In this document: piece by piece, positions 48,565 to 56,172 of the stretch | Position numbering within the stretch: the first letter of the stretch is position 1 | Layout: the number at the start of each line of letters is the position of its first letter | Source: JBBTCJ01 sp038043285 | GTDB taxonomy: Bacteria > Planctomycetota > Phycisphaerae > UBA1845 | Length of the DNA: 64,000 bases | NCBI GenBank assembly: GCA_038043285.1 | Contig: JBBTCJ010000041.1 | Coordinates: 1 to 64,000, forward strand | Direction of reading: 5' to 3' | Made by a program: the position numbers and the translations under genes | The notes under the pieces: generated by a model | What the model saw: the letters and a program-made list of their open reading frames with translations, nothing else | Told to the model about the DNA's origin: nothing | Databases searched by the model: none

Positions 48565-49011
48565 GAATGTTCGCTTCGCCGGGTTTCAGGATACCAACGG
48601 TTCACGCGACCGCGAGGGCGAAGGCGTCGGTCGAAAGCCCTCGCAAGCGGTCAGGCCTTCCAAGTCTACATTCCGCGTGTTTGCGCAATCGCTGCGCCTC
48701 GCCGACACATGCCCTTCTCGACGATGCGGGATTATCGGCGCAAAGTGTCGCCGCCCGCGCTCCCCCGATGTGAATGTCATGGGCTTGGCATTCCAGTAGC
48801 CCGCCAAAACCAGCGACCACCGGCAACGTCCGATCAGGCGTACAGGATTCCGCGGGAAAAATTCCGCGAATCGTACACTTGACTCCGCCGACGCGACCTC
48901 TGGCACGCACGCCCGATGGAAGCGCATTGCCTCACGCAACCGTATGGTCGTCAACCGGCGTCTCCTGCGCCGAAGTCTTAAGACGCAGGGATTAGATTTG
49001 GGAACGACAAC
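48565..49011 (+). other. Divergent intergenic region between the two coiled-coil genes
   Basis: About 450 bases that should hold promoters for both directions. No strong -35/-10 pair, palindrome or RNA gene was recognised. The minus-strand gene has only a weak ribosome site, while the plus-strand GTG follows GGGAACGACAAC. Confidence 0.4.
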
Positions 49012-49830
49012 GTGATCTCAGCGCAAGAAAACAACCCAGACGGCGTTCGACCGCACGACGGGGAGGTACGCGAACTGGCGTCCCAGGCCGTCGCCGCCAT
49101 GCGTGCGGCCCAGGAGAAGCTGCACGCCGATGCCGTCGCCCTCGCTGACCAGCGGGAACAACTCGAACTTCGCCGCGTTGAGCTGGATGAACGAACCGCC
49201 GAGGTTGCACAAAGGCAACAGGAGTGTGATCAGCGGATGGAAGAATCCACCCGCGAGCGCAACGAACTCAACCAGGAACAGTCCGCCCTCCAGATCGCCA
49301 GGACGCAGCTCGACGACGAGGCATCACGGCTGGCCACCGAAAGGCAGAGAATCCACCTGGATGCCGACAAGCTCGACAAAGACCGCCGATCGCAGGCCGC
49401 CGCAGCCGACGCGCTGACTCAGCGAGAGCAGGTTCTCACAAGTTCTCGCAGCGAACTGGATGCCGAACTTCGATCGCTCGAACCTCAGAGGGCTGAGCTT
49501 CACCGAATGCGACAGCAGCTCGAAGCCCAATCCCAGCAGCTGCACGCCCAGGCCGCGGAGCTTACTAAGACTCGCGAAGGCCTCGCGGCAATGCAATCCC
49601 AGCTCAACAAGGATCACCAACAGGTCGCCGAGCAGCGAGAGGAGCTGTTGCAGCGACTCGATGCTCTTCCGGCGCACTGCGAGCCGGCGGATCAGAGACA
49701 CCCGTCCGCGCTGCAACCGTGGACTCACGCCCAGGAACTCGGCAACGTCACAAGCCCGAAGCCCGCTGCCGCTGTCGATCAGTTCCGGAAGCTGCGGCGG
49801 GACGCCAAGCGAAGAGTCATTGGAGTATAG
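49012..49830 (+). CDS. Coiled-coil protein, first gene of the GTPase/GAP1 unit
   Basis: A 272-residue cytosolic protein, of which residues 20-215 are one long coiled coil (LHADAVALADQREQLELRRVELDERTAEVAQRQ and similar). Then comes a Pro-containing linker and a short tail with LRRDAKRRVIGV. It shares composition and style with the divergent 906-residue protein (ADALTQREQVLTSSRSELDAEL compares with DKDRALTAREKELDGK), suggesting a partner or paralogue. The next gene begins 38 bases later in the same direction, so it is probably the first gene of a four-gene operon. It starts with GTG. Function unknown. Confidence 0.68.
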   Translation: MISAQENNPDGVRPHDGEVRELASQAVAAMRAAQEKLHADAVALADQREQLELRRVELDERTAEVAQRQQECDQRMEESTRERNELNQEQSALQIARTQLDDEASRLATERQRIHLDADKLDKDRRSQAAAADALTQREQVLTSSRSELDAELRSLEPQRAELHRMRQQLEAQSQQLHAQAAELTKTREGLAAMQSQLNKDHQQVAEQREELLQRLDALPAHCEPADQRHPSALQPWTHAQELGNVTSPKPAAAVDQFRKLRRDAKRRVIGV

Positions 49831-49868
49831 CGTTTACGGATACCTTCGATTCACCACGGAGCCGGACC

Positions 49869-50894
49869 ATGGTCCTGGGACTTTTCTCACGCACGAAGCA
49901 AGCGGATCGAACGGCGCGCCCCAAGAAGGGCGCGGAGGAGCTTTCGCCCAAAGAGCAGAAGGTTGCTACCTTCCAGCCGATTCCGTACGAAAGTTTCGAC
50001 GTCCATCCGCTCAAGCGCATGTTCCAGCAGGGACGTCATGCCATGGTCCTGCAAGAGGCGCCCAATCATGCGGATGATCCTGAGGTTCTGCAGATCGTCG
50101 ACAGTGCGAAACAGGAATTGGAACAGCGCATGGCGTTGGTCCCATCCGGATCGGCGGAAATCCCACAGACCCTGGGCGCCGCCGCTGGAGCCGCCGAAGA
50201 GCAGGTGGCGATCGAACCCTTCCTGCTGGACGTCCACTGCGTCACCAACGCCCGCTTTCAGAAATTCGTGGACGCCGGCGGCTATGACGCGCTGGAGTAC
50301 TGGCCCGAGGAAATCTGGCCTCACTTGATTGAACTGAAGGATCTCACCGCCCAACCTGGACCACGGTTCTGGCGCCAGGGACGATGCGATCAACGCCTCG
50401 CGGACCATCCGGTGGTCGGGATCAGTTGGTACGAGGCACAGGCGTTCGCCCTCTGGGCCGGCATGCGCCTCCCCACCGAGGCGGAGTGGCAGATGGCCGC
50501 CTCGTGGCATCTGAACAGTTCCACCGACATCATGCGCCGCTACCCGTGGGGCGACGCCATGGACCGAAACAAATGCAACATCTGGGCCTCGCGCGTCGCG
50601 GGAACCGTCCCGGTCAACAAGTACCCCAACGGCGCCGCCCCCAACCACGTACTACAACTCGTGGGCAACGTCTGGGAGTGGACGGACACCGAGTTCACCA
50701 TCACCGACGACGAGGGGCGACCGATCGTCGGCGAAATGCCCATGCACGTCGTTCGCGGCGGCGCGTTCGACACCTATTTCGAGATGCAGGCGACCTCGCA
50801 GTTCCGCACCGGCCAACTCGCGTTGGCCCGCACTCACAACACCAGCCTGCGCTGCACCATGGATCTCAAGAACGCCACCTGGATCAACGGATAA
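49869..50894 (+). CDS. Formylglycine-generating-enzyme-fold (SUMF1/FGS) protein, probably non-catalytic
   Basis: A 341-residue protein. The FGE/SUMF1 fold (C-type-lectin-like) spans about residues 110-331: VAIEPFLLDVHCVTNARFQKFVDAGGY, PVVGISWYEAQAFALWAGMRLPTEAEWQMAA, YPWGD, GNVWEWTDTEF, VVRGGAF, and SLRC near the end. The paired Cys of true FGEs (five apart, after the RGGS segment, binding copper) is absent; only C329 remains near that region. So it probably binds ligands or partners rather than converting Cys to formylglycine. An extension of about 100 residues precedes the fold. It sits 38 bases after the coiled-coil gene and 24 bases before the GTPase gene. FGE-fold proteins recur in GTPase-linked conflict systems; this context supports a recognition role, by inference. 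Confidence 0.82.
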   Translation: MVLGLFSRTKQADRTARPKKGAEELSPKEQKVATFQPIPYESFDVHPLKRMFQQGRHAMVLQEAPNHADDPEVLQIVDSAKQELEQRMALVPSGSAEIPQTLGAAAGAAEEQVAIEPFLLDVHCVTNARFQKFVDAGGYDALEYWPEEIWPHLIELKDLTAQPGPRFWRQGRCDQRLADHPVVGISWYEAQAFALWAGMRLPTEAEWQMAASWHLNSSTDIMRRYPWGDAMDRNKCNIWASRVAGTVPVNKYPNGAAPNHVLQLVGNVWEWTDTEFTITDDEGRPIVGEMPMHVVRGGAFDTYFEMQATSQFRTGQLALARTHNTSLRCTMDLKNATWING

Positions 50895-50918
50895 CCCGAC
50901 CCACCCGGAGACTTCGCC

Positions 50919-51797
50919 GTGACCACCGCCACGCTTGCGAAAACCAGTCTGCCTTGCCTCATCTGCGAGACGAAGAACGCGCACGAAGCCGTCGTGTGTA
51001 CCTCCTGTGGCGCGCCGATGGCCCTCATTCAGGAAGCCGTCATCCAGGACCGCGACCCCTGTATCGTCACGGTTCTCGGCGACAGCAACGTCGGCAAGAC
51101 CGTCTTTCTGGGCATGTTGCTCGACATGCTCTCCAAGCGCGCGGAGGACTACGAGGCCGTCCCCAAAGGCGCTTACTCGGTCAATCTGCAGCACAACGTC
51201 ATCACCCACCTGTCCGCCCGGCAATTCCCGCCGAAAACCGCCATGGAAGTCGACGATTGGCACTGGGCCTACTATCAAGTTTCGCATCGCAAATACGGAT
51301 CGAGGATCTACGATCTGGTCATGCCGGACATGGCCGGCGAGGCGATCGCCGCCGAAGTCGCCAATCCCAAGACCTTTCAGGTCATCCGCTCGCTCCTGGA
51401 GAAAAGCGCCGGCGCCATCCTCTTGGTCGACGGAGCGATGGCCGCTGCCGGTTCTCCGCAGCCCGATTTTTTTGCCTTGAAGCTCATGAGTTACCTTGAC
51501 GGCGTCGTGATCCGGAGGAAGTCCGAACGCATCAAGACGCCGGTGGCCATCGTGCTCTCCAAGGGCGACCACTGCCCGGAGTGTTTCGACGACCCACGGA
51601 CGTTCGCCCAGACGAACCTCAATCGGCTGTGGAACATCTGCGAAACGCGCTTCGCCAACTTCGAAGTCTTCGCCGCCAGCGTGGTAGGCTCGCTGGGTTA
51701 CGGGACCGACGGCCAGGAAACCGTCATTCCCTATCCCCTGCACGTGGCTCCGCGGGGGATCCTTGAACCTTACGAGTGGGTGCTGTCGAAGCTCTAA
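50919..51797 (+). CDS. TRAFAC-type GTPase with N-terminal zinc ribbon
   Basis: A 292-residue protein. Residues 13-30 form a four-Cys zinc ribbon (CLICETKNAHEAVVCTSC; C13, C16, C27, C30). The GTPase domain follows: P-loop GDSNVGKT (54-61), Walker B/G3-like DLVMPDMAGE (D137 to G140), AILLVDG, and a G4 motif LSKGD (S214-K-G-D217) for guanine. The motif order and the zinc ribbon match the GTPases found next to GAP1 proteins in predicted conflict systems (the DO-GTPase/TRAFAC-like groups). No partner effector is fused. The GTG start is preceded by GGAG. It is followed by the GAP1-like gene after 81 bases. Confidence 0.83.
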   Translation: MTTATLAKTSLPCLICETKNAHEAVVCTSCGAPMALIQEAVIQDRDPCIVTVLGDSNVGKTVFLGMLLDMLSKRAEDYEAVPKGAYSVNLQHNVITHLSARQFPPKTAMEVDDWHWAYYQVSHRKYGSRIYDLVMPDMAGEAIAAEVANPKTFQVIRSLLEKSAGAILLVDGAMAAAGSPQPDFFALKLMSYLDGVVIRRKSERIKTPVAIVLSKGDHCPECFDDPRTFAQTNLNRLWNICETRFANFEVFAASVVGSLGYGTDGQETVIPYPLHVAPRGILEPYEWVLSKL

Positions 51798-51878
51798 CGA
51801 TCGACCCTTCCGAATTCATTCAGTCGTCGGGGTCGGATGGAAGGACAACCGAGGGGACGAGGACGGAAAAGTCCAACG

Positions 51879-53303
51879 ATGAGCGACGCCACGATCACCT
51901 GCGACCAAGCAATCTTCACCTCCCTTCGAGGAGTCATGGGCGAGGGCTACCGCATTGTGGCCGCGAGTCGCGGACTCAAAACCGACGAGAAGCAGGAGAT
52001 CACACGCAACTCGCCATCGCATGAGTCACTTTGCGGCAACGACGATGCGGCGGTGCAGCCCTGGGCGGCGGCGTTCTACCCGCTCCCGACCAAGCGGCTT
52101 TGCGTCGCCTACTCATGCCTGGCTGGAACGGAGCACACCGGGCGCGGAGGACAACGCGTTTACACGCACAACGTGATTTTTTCTGCAGGCGACTTCGCCC
52201 GATTCTCCTACAATCCGTTCGAAGTCGTTCGCGCGATGCTGCAATCCGGGGCGGCGGCACCACAGTTGAAGCCCGCGGCCGTTCTCTCCGAGCTTGTTCT
52301 GAACCTCCCAGACGGCGGCGGCGAAGCGCTTTGCCTGACGACCCCCAAAACTCTGGCCGCCGAGTTCCGCAGGTTCGTCCTTCAACGAATTCTTCACGGC
52401 GAACCTGTCATCCTGGACATGGACGCGGCGTGGATGGAGACCGCCGAAATCGTCCTGCTGGGAATACCCAGTTCCGACAGGTGCAAGGTCTCCTTCAGCG
52501 CCGGACTGCGCTTCGCAACCGCCCGTCGCCATCGCCTACAGCTCCTGCACGATCCCAAGGGGATTGCCCGCGCCCGGACCGCGGCCCAACCCGTCGCATT
52601 CCTTGACCCCACAAAAGATCCCGTTCCCTCGACGCCAGACACGAGCTGGAACCGCTTCGTCGAGCGTCACTGGGCGCGCGGCGATTTTTCGGGACTTGCC
52701 CGACGCACCAATCGGCCCTTCCCGCCGCTTTCCCCGCAGGACCGCGAACGGGTCGCCGGCTTGTTCAACACCATCGACTCGCTGGCGGCACTTTCCTCGT
52801 ACGAGGTTCTGTGCATCGTGGCCGACGCCCCGCGGACCAAGCTCGACGACTACGAGGACCAACTCCGCGGGGAACTGGTCGTCGAGGCCCGCAAGGTTCT
52901 CTCTCAACGCGTCACGCGTATGAGATGGTCCGAGGCGGAACTGTTCTGGCGACCCGCCCAGGAACTTTGGCGCCGCTCGCCGGCGGATGGCGAATTCGCC
53001 TGGCCCCTGCTGGAGGCGGTTCTGCGGATCGCCTGCTTCGAGGATCCCGTCGCCGCCGCCGAGACCGCCCTCGACCTGACCCGCGACCTCCCGGCGTGGG
53101 GCAGGAAGGAGCGCATCGAGCCGATCCTCACGGAAGTCCTGCACCGCTTTGCCGAGCGCGCGTCGGGCGTCATGCAGCTTCATGCCGATCGCATCGCCAA
53201 ACTCTGCGACGCCTGGCAGCGCGTCCGCCCGGACCACCCCGATGTGCGACGCGCCGTCGAGTCTTGCGCCGCGTGCGCCGCATCCAGAACGCATCCGTCC
53301 TGA
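51879..53303 (+). CDS. GAP1-like (GTPase-associated protein 1) protein
   Basis: A 474-residue cytosolic protein. The N-terminal part (about residues 1-140) has the GAP1-N2-type pattern: CDQAIFTSLRGVMGEGYRIV, AASRGL, an aromatic-rich strand, LCVAYSCLAGTEHTGRGGQ, and RVYTHNVIFSAGDFARF. A mixed middle region (about 150-280) and a helical C terminus (about 300-470) follow. Larger GAP1 proteins carry extra C-terminal parts; here the protein is short and no enzymatic motif could be seen. GAP1 proteins accompany GTPases in predicted conflict systems, where they may regulate the GTPase. An ATG at 51837 is an alternative start, but the family resemblance begins near 51879. The call rests on recognition by eye, not a profile search. 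Confidence 0.72.
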   Translation: MSDATITCDQAIFTSLRGVMGEGYRIVAASRGLKTDEKQEITRNSPSHESLCGNDDAAVQPWAAAFYPLPTKRLCVAYSCLAGTEHTGRGGQRVYTHNVIFSAGDFARFSYNPFEVVRAMLQSGAAAPQLKPAAVLSELVLNLPDGGGEALCLTTPKTLAAEFRRFVLQRILHGEPVILDMDAAWMETAEIVLLGIPSSDRCKVSFSAGLRFATARRHRLQLLHDPKGIARARTAAQPVAFLDPTKDPVPSTPDTSWNRFVERHWARGDFSGLARRTNRPFPPLSPQDRERVAGLFNTIDSLAALSSYEVLCIVADAPRTKLDDYEDQLRGELVVEARKVLSQRVTRMRWSEAELFWRPAQELWRRSPADGEFAWPLLEAVLRIACFEDPVAAAETALDLTRDLPAWGRKERIEPILTEVLHRFAERASGVMQLHADRIAKLCDAWQRVRPDHPDVRRAVESCAACAASRTHPS

Positions 53304-53636
53304 TGCGCCGAAGGCTGCGCGCCCCGTTTCCGGCGTCATTTCCCCACCGCATCGCATCCGCCCGCTTTCCGCGACAGCCTCGTGCACCGACGCGGCCGAA
53401 CTTTCGGATGACCGTCGCCTGAACAGAGCCGCGACCGTGAGGAAGCGGGCCTTTTCACCCGCAGGATTCACCGTGTCCGACCATTAGCCTCCCTCTTGCA
53501 GGCGGCATCCCCACCGCTGACAGGTCACGCCCCGCCCGATATGATTCGTTGCCGATCGGAGAGTTCCGACGCTGAATCTCGAACGCCTGCGCAATATCTA
53601 GGACGCCCGGGCGGTCTACGCTCCAAGAGAACGACC
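53304..53636 (+). other. Intergenic stretch with repeat copy
   Basis: About 330 bases between the GAP1-like gene and ftcD, including the third copy of the dispersed motif. No gene, strong hairpin or clear promoter was seen. Confidence 0.45.
53429..53450 (+). repeat. Dispersed intergenic motif, copy 3
   Basis: CCGCGACCGT followed by GAGGAAGCGG. It matches copies at 23357 and 32360. CCGC and GCGG at the ends could form a short stem. Confidence 0.5.
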
Positions 53637-55322
53637 ATGACCACGCCGCTTATTGAATGCGTCCCTAACTTCAGCGAAGGGCGCGATCTCGGCATCATCA
53701 AGCAGATCACCGAGCGAATCGAATCCGTGGACGGCGTGAAGCTCCTGGACGTCGACCCCGGCAGAGCCACCAACCGCACCGTGGTCACCTTTGTCGGCGC
53801 CCCCGACCCGGTTTGTGAAGCCGCCTTTCGAGCCGCCCAGGCCGCCGCCGAACTCATTGACATGCGCAAGCACCAGGGCGAGCACCCGCGCTTCGGCGCG
53901 CTGGACGTCTGTCCCCTGGTTCCCGTCGCCGGAATCACCATGGATCAGACGGTCCCGTACGCCCGCCGTCTGGCCCAGCGAATCGGCGAGGAACTCGGCA
54001 TCAGCATCTATTGTTACGAGTACGCCGCCTTCAGCGAACAGCGGCGCAACCTCGCTGACGTTCGCGCCGGTGAATACGAGGGGCTGAAGGAGAAACTCAG
54101 CCGCCCGGAAGGGAAGCCCGATTTCGGCCCGGTGACGTTCAACCCTCGATGCGGCGCGTCCGCGGTTGGGGCGCGCGATTTCCTCGTCGCCTACAACGTC
54201 AATCTCAACACGACGTCGACGCGCCGCGCCAATGCCATCGCCTTCGACATTCGCGAGCGAGGTCGCCCAAAAACTCACGACGGGACGCCCGTCGGCAAGC
54301 CCGTGGTTGACGAGCATGGCCAAAAGGTCTGGCAACCAGGCTCCCTGCAATCCGTCAAAGCCATCGGCTGGTATATCGAGGAATACGGCGTCGCCCAGGT
54401 TTCGATCAACCTGACCAACCTCGCCGTCACCCCGCTGCACGTCGCCTTCGACGAATGCTGCAAGGCGGCTGAGTCCCGCGGTGTGCGCGTCACCGGTTCT
54501 GAACTTGTCGGATTGGTTCCGTTGAACGCCATGCTCGACGCCGGGCGTTACTTCCTCCGGAAGCAGCAACGATCGACCGGCGTCTCCGACAAGGAGCTGC
54601 TCAAGATCGCCGTCAAATCCCTGGGGTTGAACGATCTATGTCCGTTCGATCCCCGGAAAAAAATCATTGAATACGCCATCGGCGCTGCGTCCGCGAAGCG
54701 GCTTGTCGACATGACGGCGGAAGAGTTCGTCCACGAAACCGCCTCGGAATCGCCGGCGCCGGGAGGCGGGTCGGTCGCTGCGACCGTCGGAGCGCTCGGG
54801 GCCGCGCTCGCCACGATGGTCGCCAATCTCTCTTGCCACAAGCGCGGCTGGGATGATCGTTGGGAAGAGTTCTCCGACTGGGCGGAGAAGGGAAAGCAAC
54901 ACCATGATGAGCTGATTCGACTGATCGATGACGACACCGCCGCCTTCAACGCGCTCATGACTGCGTTCGGACTGCCCAAAGGCAGCGACGCCGAGAAAAC
55001 CGAGCGCCATCGTGGCATTCAAGAAGCCACTCGGCGGGCGATGGAAGTGCCGCTTCGTGTCATGGAGGTTTCACTGGCCTCCATGGACGTCATCAAGGCC
55101 ATGGCCGAGATCGGCAACCCTAACTCCGTCTCCGACGCCGGCGTCGGAGCCCTCTGCGCGCGGACCGCCGTTCTGGGAGCCTACCTGAACGTTAGAATCA
55201 ACGCCGGTGGACTTGCCGACAAGACGCTCGCCGACGAGTTGCTCACCAGAGGCAATGGGATGCGCGCACGGGCGATCGCCCTGGAGAACGAGATTCTCGA
55301 TGTTGTAAACACGAAACTGTGA
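53637..55322 (+). CDS. ftcD: Bifunctional glutamate formimidoyltransferase/formimidoyltetrahydrofolate cyclodeaminase
   Basis: A 561-residue fusion. The transferase part (about residues 1-325) opens TPLIECVPNFSEGRDLGII and holds the KHQGEHPRFGALDVCPLVPV block with the catalytic His region and folate-binding residues. The cyclodeaminase part (about 355-560) holds ESPAPGGGSVAATVGALGAALATMVANLS. It moves the formimino group from formiminoglutamate (histidine breakdown) to THF and releases ammonia, feeding one-carbon pools. Fused forms are common in animals and many bacteria. No hut genes are adjacent. AAGAGA precedes the ATG. Confidence 0.95.
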   Translation: MTTPLIECVPNFSEGRDLGIIKQITERIESVDGVKLLDVDPGRATNRTVVTFVGAPDPVCEAAFRAAQAAAELIDMRKHQGEHPRFGALDVCPLVPVAGITMDQTVPYARRLAQRIGEELGISIYCYEYAAFSEQRRNLADVRAGEYEGLKEKLSRPEGKPDFGPVTFNPRCGASAVGARDFLVAYNVNLNTTSTRRANAIAFDIRERGRPKTHDGTPVGKPVVDEHGQKVWQPGSLQSVKAIGWYIEEYGVAQVSINLTNLAVTPLHVAFDECCKAAESRGVRVTGSELVGLVPLNAMLDAGRYFLRKQQRSTGVSDKELLKIAVKSLGLNDLCPFDPRKKIIEYAIGAASAKRLVDMTAEEFVHETASESPAPGGGSVAATVGALGAALATMVANLSCHKRGWDDRWEEFSDWAEKGKQHHDELIRLIDDDTAAFNALMTAFGLPKGSDAEKTERHRGIQEATRRAMEVPLRVMEVSLASMDVIKAMAEIGNPNSVSDAGVGALCARTAVLGAYLNVRINAGGLADKTLADELLTRGNGMRARAIALENEILDVVNTKL

Positions 55323-55370
55323 TTGCCCGCGACGACGAAGCCGACTCCTGCACGCAGGAAGACGCTGCGC

Positions 55371-56078
55371 CTAACACCGGGCGACCTTCCGCTTCACGCC
55401 GAGACGGCCCATCGACTCAATCTTGGCGATCGTTTCCAGCGCTGGCGGCACCCTGCAGTCCGTGCCCCCCATCTCCACCTCCACTTTGCCGATTCGCTTG
55501 GCAGCCGCCTTGGCCCTGGTGATGAGCGGCTTGACGGCACTCCCGACCGCGATGACGAAGTTGTTCATGCAATAACGAACACGATGGGGAGCGTCGTGGA
55601 TCTCTCTGGTCACGCGATCAAGCAATCCGCTGATCTCATCCAGGTCAAGTTCCGCGTCGGGCCGAACGGCGACCCACGCCGCGATGGTGTTCCATCCGCA
55701 GCTTGCAATCGACTCTTCGCGCGAATCGATCCACTTCAACGCAAGCTGGCGCCCGGCGGGACTTTCGGTCGCCACCCAGGGAACCGAATACTCCGAAACC
55801 ATCTTCCAGGACGCCCCCTTGGCCCAGGAATTGAGCTCCTTCTTGGACATGCGACTCCCGTTGGCGACAAGCCCCGCGAGGTACATCGCGTCGAGGTTGC
55901 CGGTTTCGTAGAGCTGCAAGGCAAGGGCCTGGTCGCCCTTGATCTTCTTGGCCACGACCTTCAGATCGCCGATCTTCACACCGAACATTGGTCCGTCAGC
56001 GCCGTGTCGGCACAATGTCTTGCGAGTTTGCTCACTTCCCAGGCGCTCCAGCTCGGTCATCACTTCCTTTAGAGTCAT
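55371..56078 (-). CDS. DNA alkylation repair (AlkD/HEAT-like) family protein
   Basis: A 235-residue all-helical protein of the DNA alkylation repair family (PF08713 type), made of HEAT-like repeats. Segments such as RHGADGPMFGVKIGDLKVVAKKIKG, NLDAMYLAGLVA and EESIASCGWNTIAAWV match the family. AlkD excises positively charged alkylated purines from DNA. Several homologues lack the catalytic Asp, and activity cannot be confirmed here; this one belongs to the shorter group with a late RAKAAAKRIGKVEVEMGGTDC segment. The ATG at 56078 is chosen at the conserved start and follows GGGG. It is convergent with ftcD. Confidence 0.83.
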   Translation of the reverse strand: MTLKEVMTELERLGSEQTRKTLCRHGADGPMFGVKIGDLKVVAKKIKGDQALALQLYETGNLDAMYLAGLVANGSRMSKKELNSWAKGASWKMVSEYSVPWVATESPAGRQLALKWIDSREESIASCGWNTIAAWVAVRPDAELDLDEISGLLDRVTREIHDAPHRVRYCMNNFVIAVGSAVKPLITRAKAAAKRIGKVEVEMGGTDCRVPPALETIAKIESMGRLGVKRKVARC

Positions 56079-56172
56079 CTGGCATCCCCACCCGCGCGAC
56101 GACCTCCGCACGGGGTACGATTCAGTGTTCCCAAGCAGGTCCGCATTCGCGGATCGTGCATCCAGACACCCG

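Noticed and set aside
54780..54800. Another copy of the dispersed motif
   Set aside because: The likeness (GCGACCGTCGGAG) is within the conserved cyclodeaminase segment of ftcD and is coding sequence.
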